Below, in pieces: positions 14,386 to 19,558 of a DNA stretch of 19,558 bases. A program made the position numbers and the translations under genes. Positions within the stretch are counted from its first letter, which is position 1, and each line of letters opens with the position of its first letter. Origin of the DNA: a bacterium (GTDB lineage Bacteria > JACRDZ01 > JAQUKH01); NCBI GenBank assembly GCA_028719205.1, contig JAQUKH010000039.1:1-19558 (forward strand), read 5' to 3'. The notes beneath the pieces were generated by a model that had not been told where the DNA came from, ran no database searches, and was given only the letters and a program-made list of their open reading frames with translations.

Positions 14386-15846
14386 TTAGAATTTTAATTT
14401 TTTTGCATAATTATGTAAGCTTATTGTCCCTAATAATGATGAAAGCGAAGGCTCTTTTTTATTTATTAAACCTTTCCATAAAATTTTATTAGATTCCCAA
14501 TCTTGAGATAAAAGACTTTTTAGAAAAAGGGAAAAACCATTTTTAGTAAATATTTTACGTTTATTACCATTCTTTTTTACTAAAATACCCTTATCCCATA
14601 AACTTCCAAATCTTTTATTGATTGACTTATAGGAATATAGTTCTCGCATTAACCAGATATATCCTTTTTGCAAAGCTTCATTGGAGATTAGTTTAGGTTT
14701 AAAACAAACTACACCACAACTATAATTATTCCAATCTTCGTTAAGAATTCTTCCTTCATCCTTTAATCTTTTATATAATCGTGTCCCTGGGAAAGGGGTC
14801 AAAACAGTTATTTGGGGGAAAGCAATACTATTATCTTCTATAAAATCTTTTATTTTTTCAAATGAACTTTCATCCGCAGAATCATCCCCTAAAATAAAAG
14901 CACCTATAATAGAAATTTTATTATTATGAATATTATCAATTATTTTAGAATAGTTTTCAACTTTATTTATTTTAGGCTTATTCACCTGTTCTAAATTTTT
15001 TTCAGATAAAGATTCAAAACCCAAAAGCAGCTGTCTACAGCCGCTTTTATACATAATATCTAACAATTCAGAATCAATTCCAACATCAACAGCTGCTTGT
15101 CCTACCCAATGAATGTTATATGGAATTAAAGCTTCGAAAAGTTCTCGCGCATATTTTTTATTGGCAGTAATATTATCATCAGAAAAAAAGAAGATCTTAT
15201 TTTTTTTTATTTTTAATAACAATTCAATTTCTTTAATAATATTTGCAATTGGCTTATAACGGTATTCTTTCCCAAAAAACAATTTTACTGAGCAAAAATC
15301 ACAGTCAAATGGACAACCTCTCGTTGTCTGGATTGTATGATAAGTATATGAATCTGTCTTTACTAAATCCCACCTTGGAATCGGTGAATTTTCTAATTTT
15401 GGTTTACTATTACTCGAGTAAGTCTTTTTTAAGTTATTTTCTTTAAAATCATTTAATAATTCCCCCCAAACCTCCTCTGCTTCTCCAATAACCACTGAAT
15501 CAGCATGTTGAAGAGCTTCTTCCGGCAACACCGAGGTATGTATACCTCCTAAAACTACAGTAACATTTCTTTTTCTGTATGTATCAGCAATTTCATAAGC
15601 ACGATTTACCGTATAAGTATTTGTAGTTATACCTACTAAATCAACTTTTTCGTCAAAATCAATATGTTCAATATTTTCATCGCAAATTTCGACATCTATT
15701 CCAGAAGGTGTAAGTGCGGCTAATGTAGGTAATGCTAAACTAATTTGAGAATATCTTTTATTTGTTAATTTTGCAAATGTACCCATTTCCCAAAAATTAG
15801 AAATACCTGATTTTTTATTGCTTGCAGCAATCAATTTTATCTTCAT
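14386..15846 (-). CDS. B12-binding-type radical SAM protein
   Basis: A 486-residue radical SAM enzyme. The cluster motif is CPFDCDFC (Cys178, Cys182, Cys185), inside TTRGCPFDCDFC. An N-terminal Rossmann-like B12-binding-type domain (about 30-135) includes a VLGGIHTSVLPEE segment and IGEAEEVW. It lacks the DxHxxG motif that coordinates cobalt from below, so cobalamin, if bound, would be base-off without a His ligand. The SAM barrel runs to about 380, and a C-terminal extension of about 100 residues is rich in Lys and aromatics. Related proteins methylate unactivated carbons or rearrange complex molecules; the substrate here is unknown. ATG 15846 follows GGAG by 4 nt. It lies between the HEPN-like gene (18 bp) and the oxoamine synthase gene. 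It is one of the most AT-rich genes in the window. Confidence 0.88.
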   Translation of the reverse strand: MKIKLIAASNKKSGISNFWEMGTFAKLTNKRYSQISLALPTLAALTPSGIDVEICDENIEHIDFDEKVDLVGITTNTYTVNRAYEIADTYRKRNVTVVLGGIHTSVLPEEALQHADSVVIGEAEEVWGELLNDFKENNLKKTYSSNSKPKLENSPIPRWDLVKTDSYTYHTIQTTRGCPFDCDFCSVKLFFGKEYRYKPIANIIKEIELLLKIKKNKIFFFSDDNITANKKYARELFEALIPYNIHWVGQAAVDVGIDSELLDIMYKSGCRQLLLGFESLSEKNLEQVNKPKINKVENYSKIIDNIHNNKISIIGAFILGDDSADESSFEKIKDFIEDNSIAFPQITVLTPFPGTRLYKRLKDEGRILNEDWNNYSCGVVCFKPKLISNEALQKGYIWLMRELYSYKSINKRFGSLWDKGILVKKNGNKRKIFTKNGFSLFLKSLLSQDWESNKILWKGLINKKEPSLSSLLGTISLHNYAKKLKF

Positions 15847-15864
15847 AAATCTCCAAATCCAATT

Positions 15865-16260
15865 TTATTTCTCTATTTCTTCCATGATTGATTTTACTAA
15901 TTCTTTCGTATCTTCCAGAATTTGCCCTAATTCTTTCTTATCCAATTTTGAAGCCATCAAAACAGGATATTCATCGTCAGGCCAATGTTTTTTCATAACC
16001 TCATGTAACAACTGAAATTTCTCAAAGATATTATTGCATGATTCCGCCTCGCTGAAAAGCTGGCCGATCTCCTGAATTTCTTTGACACTTTCCGCTTTAT
16101 AAAAAGCGTAACCTGTCATATATTTCCCGACTGCCTCCTGAAGATGAGCGCAGGCTAATGCCAGATTCTCTTCCTCAAGCTGATCCTCCGCGTCAGAAAA
16201 ATCTTCACCCGCTTTTGAGAAATAATCCTTGTAACGATAGAAAGATTTATCTTCCTGCAT
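15865..16260 (-). CDS. HEPN-like all-helical protein
   Basis: A 131-residue, highly charged, mostly helical protein. The segment AGEDFSDAEDQLEEENLALACAHLQEAVGKYMTGYAFY (about 17-54; only its pattern matters) fits the HEPN signature of a DL-x2-A helix followed by a helix with QEA-x2-K. The RX4-6H catalytic motif of HEPN ribonucleases is not seen: a His occurs in MKKHWP but the upstream Arg is absent. No nucleotidyltransferase (MNT) partner is adjacent, so a toxin-antitoxin reading is not supported. An ideal AGGAGG-6 nt-ATG start is present. It is located 28 bp after the barrel protein gene and 18 bp before the radical SAM gene. Composition is close to the genomic norm, unlike the following gene. 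Confidence 0.6.
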   Translation of the reverse strand: MQEDKSFYRYKDYFSKAGEDFSDAEDQLEEENLALACAHLQEAVGKYMTGYAFYKAESVKEIQEIGQLFSEAESCNNIFEKFQLLHEVMKKHWPDDEYPVLMASKLDKKELGQILEDTKELVKSIMEEIEK

Positions 16261-16288
16261 AAATTACCTCCTATTTTAATCCGCCCCT

Positions 16289-17122
16289 CTAAATACCAAA
16301 ATCCAAACCTCCTCCGGCAATAATAAAAAACCCATTTTTTCTATTAGGATCGGATAAATAAACTCCTGACTGAATAAATAGCCTTGGATTTTTCCTGCCC
16401 CATATAATATCATTTGGGATGTAATACAATATCCCGCCTAAACGTTTACTTACGAGATCAGTATTATCGGTACGCACAAATTCATAATAAGGTCCCATGA
16501 TAAGAATTTTTTTATCGTTCTCATTTATAACCTCATAAAGCACTTGCAATTTATTCGCGATTATACTATCCTTTTTTTCAACGAGCAGATCATATTGATT
16601 AACCAGAAAATTCGGCCCGTCTCCGTAAAAAGAATAACGCGTAAGGTCTGTTTGATTTACAAGAATTACTTTTCCTAACTTCATTTGTAACGTCGGCTGG
16701 ATCAATGCCGCGTTACTGCTTCCTGTATCTTCGTTCCCTTTATATTCTTTTCTTATACTATCTCCAAAATCAGACGTGGAATCAAAGGAAAGTTTATAAT
16801 TCCCGAAATAAGTGGAGGCGTCATAACCCAAACGCAATTTAAATATCGCGATGGGCAGCCATTCCAAAGAAACAGAGCCCGTTAAATAAGCAGGCGTTAC
16901 AGTTACACCAAGGCCCTCCTGAAAATATAAACCATTCCAGATGGGAGAAGTATCTTTATGATATATATAGCGATTATCCAGTTCAATTATGCCTGCCAAT
17001 CCGATAGGATTATACTGGGTAATAATATCAGCCGCTATTTTTGCTTTAGCTTCCGCACTCGTCTTGTTTGAAAAAGAAAACAAGATCATAAAAATAAAAA
17101 ATATAATTATTTTTATTTTCAT
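16289..17122 (-). CDS. Predicted outer-membrane beta-barrel protein of unknown function
   Basis: A 277-residue exported protein. The signal peptide is clear: MKIK, a hydrophobic core through about residue 18, then a likely cleavage after TSAEA near 23-25. The mature part shows alternating polar and hydrophobic strands and aromatic-Gly turns (IWNGLYFQEGLGV, FGNYKLSF, and later LFIQSGVYL), with a Gly-rich end GGGLDFGI; a barrel of about 10-14 strands is plausible. The last residue is Ile rather than the usual Phe. It starts with an ATGA overlap on the nadE stop, so translation is coupled to nadE. I do not recognise a named family, and no function can be assigned. Confidence 0.7.
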   Translation of the reverse strand: MKIKIIIFFIFMILFSFSNKTSAEAKAKIAADIITQYNPIGLAGIIELDNRYIYHKDTSPIWNGLYFQEGLGVTVTPAYLTGSVSLEWLPIAIFKLRLGYDASTYFGNYKLSFDSTSDFGDSIRKEYKGNEDTGSSNAALIQPTLQMKLGKVILVNQTDLTRYSFYGDGPNFLVNQYDLLVEKKDSIIANKLQVLYEVINENDKKILIMGPYYEFVRTDNTDLVSKRLGGILYYIPNDIIWGRKNPRLFIQSGVYLSDPNRKNGFFIIAGGGLDFGI

Positions 17123-18762
17123 AAATTTATTTTACATGCTATAGGCATTCTCCAACCGGTTCCAAACGCGCGGTCTGTTACCTTCAGCCCGGGGGCCGCC
17201 TGCCTTCTTTTAAATTCCGCTTTCCCAACCAGGTTCAAAATTTTTTCCACTGTTTTTTTATCAAAGCCTTCCGCGACAATTTCCTCTCCGGACTTATAAA
17301 GCTCGATATGCCTGTATAAAATGGCGTCAAGCACATCATATGGCGGTAAACTATCCTGATCAGTCTGGTTAGGCCTTAATTCGGCAGAGGGCGCTTTATC
17401 TATTATCGCCTGCGGGATCAAATTATTTTTTGTCTTATTGATCCAATTCGCAAGATTATAAATCATTATTTTAGGGACATCCGCGATAACTGCCAAACCT
17501 CCTGACATATCCCCGTAAATAGTGCAATATCCGACAGCAAGTTCCGACTTATTTCCAGTCGTTAAAAGCATCGCGCCATATTTATTAGAAAGAGCCATTA
17601 ACAAATTACCCCTTATGCGGGATTGGACATTTTCTTCGGTTATATCCTCTGAAAGGCCGGCAAATGCCTCTTTCAAACTATCACTAAAAACTCCCATAAT
17701 ATTTTTTATCGGTATGGTTAGCGTTTTAATTCCTATCCTTTTGGCAACTTCCAGAGAATCTTCGATACTTCCCTTGCTTGAATACACGGACGGCATAAGT
17801 ACGCCTGTCACATTTTCTTTTCCGATTGCTTCCGCCGCGATAGCCGCTGTCAGGGCCGAGTCAATCCCTCCTGATAAGCCAAGTATCGCCTTTTTGAAAC
17901 CGCATTTATTAATATAATCACCGGTACCAAGGACTAACGCGTTCCACAATTCCGCCTCCGGCATAAAATCATCTTTATAAATATTTCCCGTGTCGGATTT
18001 TATATCCACTATTAAAATATCTTCCGAAAATGCCTTGCCGCGCGCTGTCAAAACACCATTCGAATCAAAGGCGCAGCTCCTGCCGTCAAACACAAGGTCA
18101 TCATTGCCACCCACCTGATTCACATACAAAAAAGGAATACTGTGTTTTTTGGCTATACTGCCCAGCATTGCTTCACGTATCTTCTGTTTCCCGATCGTAA
18201 AAGGCGAGGCGGAAAGATTTATTACACACTTTACATTTTGAGAAGCCAGGCTCTCTACAGGATCATAATCATATCTTTTTGTTTTCCAGAAGTCTTTGTC
18301 ATTCCAGATGTCTTCACAGATACTAATCCCGATCTTAGTTCCGCCCAATTCAAAATATTGAGGTGAAAAAGATGGTTCAAAATATCTGGCTTCATCAAAG
18401 ACATCGTAAGTAGGCAAAAGAATTTTATGAAACTTATTCAGTATTTTTCCACTGCTTAGCAATACAGCGGAGTTATAAAGCGGCCGGCCCTGGCCGGTCA
18501 GGTTCGGTTCAGCTATACCGATCAGTACCGGCGGGGCGTCTTTCAACGCTTCCGCGATTTCTTCGAGTTTCCGCCATGCTCTTTTAATAAAAGTCTGATC
18601 CAGAAGCAAATCCCTTGGAGGATAACCAAGCAAAGCCAATTCAGAAGTAACACATAGCTCAGCCTTTTGTTCTTTTGCTGTCTTTACCGCATTAATGATC
18701 TTCACGGCATTACCATCTATATCACCCACAGTTAAATTAAGTTGTAATAACGCGAATTTCAT
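17119..18762 (-). CDS. nadE: Glutamine-dependent NAD+ synthetase
   Basis: Makes NAD+ from deamido-NAD+ (nicotinic acid adenine dinucleotide), ATP and glutamine-derived ammonia, in the cytoplasm. At 547 residues it has the two-domain length. The N-terminal nitrilase-type amidase carries the triad Glu41 (SELALLGYPPRDLL), Lys113 (KFHKILLPTYDVFDE) and Cys149 (GISICEDIWN). The C-terminal synthetase domain has the ATP-pyrophosphatase P-loop SGGIDS at 297-302, the TGNKSELAVGY block and the SAELRPNQTDQDSLPPYD block, and ends in the usual TDRAFGTGWRMPIA. ATG 18762 has an AGGAG about 12 nt upstream, rather far but without a better start. It lies 24 bp after the FadL-like gene and overlaps the next gene by 4 nt. 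Confidence 0.96.
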   Translation of the reverse strand: MKFALLQLNLTVGDIDGNAVKIINAVKTAKEQKAELCVTSELALLGYPPRDLLLDQTFIKRAWRKLEEIAEALKDAPPVLIGIAEPNLTGQGRPLYNSAVLLSSGKILNKFHKILLPTYDVFDEARYFEPSFSPQYFELGGTKIGISICEDIWNDKDFWKTKRYDYDPVESLASQNVKCVINLSASPFTIGKQKIREAMLGSIAKKHSIPFLYVNQVGGNDDLVFDGRSCAFDSNGVLTARGKAFSEDILIVDIKSDTGNIYKDDFMPEAELWNALVLGTGDYINKCGFKKAILGLSGGIDSALTAAIAAEAIGKENVTGVLMPSVYSSKGSIEDSLEVAKRIGIKTLTIPIKNIMGVFSDSLKEAFAGLSEDITEENVQSRIRGNLLMALSNKYGAMLLTTGNKSELAVGYCTIYGDMSGGLAVIADVPKIMIYNLANWINKTKNNLIPQAIIDKAPSAELRPNQTDQDSLPPYDVLDAILYRHIELYKSGEEIVAEGFDKKTVEKILNLVGKAEFKRRQAAPGLKVTDRAFGTGWRMPIACKINL

Positions 18763-18786
18763 ATGAAGAATAGACTCCTGTATTGT

Positions 18787-19558
18787 TTAAAACAGAACAT
18801 TAGCTCCTAATCTAACCGTGCCGGATTTTAAAGTATAACTTCCGGGCAAATTATCAATTACACCATCTCCATCAACATCCTGAACATCAATAACCCTGCT
18901 TTTCGCGGTCAAATATTCATACCCGCAGATAAATTCCACAGTTTTAGTGCTATACCCTAATGACAGTTCTATGGCCTGTTTAGTTCCGCTATCTCCGATC
19001 CATGGGGTCAAGGTCTTATCAGGGATCGGGCTTGGATCAATATAATATCCGGTATAAACATTTAAATTATTATCAATTTTATAATTCAAACCCACACTGT
19101 ATCTTATAGTATTTTTCCAATCATTTATTAATGTACTGGTTGGACTTATTAATGCTCCGGGACTATCGTTATTTATAATAAATCTGTCATAACTGGACCA
19201 TTCAGTCCAATCCACATCAAAAGAAACTGTTGATTTTTCTTCCGGCCTGTAAACCATACCAAATCCAAGATTTGCCGGTAAAGCTATTTTGGTGGAAGAG
19301 GAAGATCTTTCTGAAACAATAACACCCATGCCCGGGGCATAAGCGTTAACCTCTGTATCCCCGCTGAGTTTAACACTTGTAGCGGAACGGTAAGTCAATC
19401 CTAATGTGAACTCTTTGTTAACCTTGCACAAAACTCCGATATTTCCGCCATATCCCCAGCCATCGCCTTTTAAACGGCTATCAACCGGAATATTTAATCC
19501 CGTTAACAATGTATCAAATGATGCCCCCGGCAAAATTGTGGGGCCTCTTTGTTCGATA
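18787..19558 (-). CDS. FadL/OmpP1-type outer-membrane transport protein (C-terminal part)
   Basis: The frame is open to the right edge of the window, so this is the C-terminal 256 residues of a larger barrel protein. The pattern GDGWGYGGNIGVLCKVNKEF and the following TLGLTYRS is typical of FadL/OmpP1/TodX long-chain fatty-acid or hydrocarbon channels, and is followed by LGFGMVYRPEEKSTVSFDVDW and strongly amphipathic strands. It ends in GANVLF, with the terminal Phe expected of a barrel-assembly signal. A DVDGDGVIDNLPG segment near the end is a Ca2+-loop-like extracellular turn. A TTG at 19533 is not needed as a start, because IEQRGPTI-type family sequence continues upstream of it. nadE follows after 24 bp. 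The transported substrate is unknown. Confidence 0.85.
   Translation of the reverse strand, partial: IEQRGPTILPGASFDTLLTGLNIPVDSRLKGDGWGYGGNIGVLCKVNKEFTLGLTYRSATSVKLSGDTEVNAYAPGMGVIVSERSSSSTKIALPANLGFGMVYRPEEKSTVSFDVDWTEWSSYDRFIINNDSPGALISPTSTLINDWKNTIRYSVGLNYKIDNNLNVYTGYYIDPSPIPDKTLTPWIGDSGTKQAIELSLGYSTKTVEFICGYEYLTAKSRVIDVQDVDGDGVIDNLPGSYTLKSGTVRLGANVLF

Noticed and set aside
17522-17917. A 131-codon plus-strand open frame
   Set aside because: It is antisense to the nadE synthetase domain, including SGGIDS, so it is a shadow.

Overview
The window is a gene-dense stretch (13 protein genes plus one overlapping small ORF) from a Gram-negative, moderately AT-rich bacterium. The outer-membrane evidence is an LpxL/HtrB-type lipid acyltransferase, a FadL-type barrel protein and a second predicted barrel protein. 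All genes but one lie on the minus strand. There are no tRNA or rRNA genes, transposases, phage genes or CRISPR arrays. The lineage cannot be fixed from this sequence. In-frame repeat insertions, short palindromic repeats, a two-CW Cys-rich protein and a long CimA-type synthase would fit an uncultivated anaerobic or groundwater Gram-negative phylum, but that is an inference.

Layout, in transcription order on the minus strand from the right edge. (1) 19558-10801 is a tight run: fadL-like (cut by the window edge), nadE, a small barrel protein starting inside the nadE stop, a HEPN-like helical protein, a B12-binding-type radical SAM protein, an alpha-oxoamine synthase (BioF/KBL family) and a membrane histidine kinase. 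Gaps are about 3-28 bp, so it reads as one operon, although the functions are mixed. (2) 10783-5812 begins with a good promoter and a short leader carrying a palindromic repeat. It then holds cimA (citramalate synthase), valS and a two-CW Cys-rich protein. CimA and ValS share a branched-chain amino-acid theme. (3) yajQ is the only plus-strand gene. It converges on the Cys-rich gene and diverges from the next block. (4) 5143-1744 is a sugar-1-phosphate nucleotidyltransferase, a secreted DUF4139 protein and a lipid A-type acyltransferase, an envelope-flavoured set. (5) 1566-1 is the N-terminal 522 residues of an MgtA-type Mg2+ P-type ATPase with its own strong promoter.

Most notable: the cimA Shine-Dalgarno sequence lies in the 3' arm of a repeat-derived hairpin, and an overlapping upstream small ORF could open it. 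valS carries two in-frame repeat-derived inserts sharing one 7-bp unit. The acyltransferase has a full-length open frame but no normal start codon. A markedly AT-rich block (about 12.4-15.85 kb) covers the radical SAM gene, the oxoamine synthase gene and only the membrane half of the kinase gene. The HEPN-like / radical SAM / oxoamine synthase cluster, with no biotin or threonine-degradation partners, is the best candidate here for undescribed chemistry.
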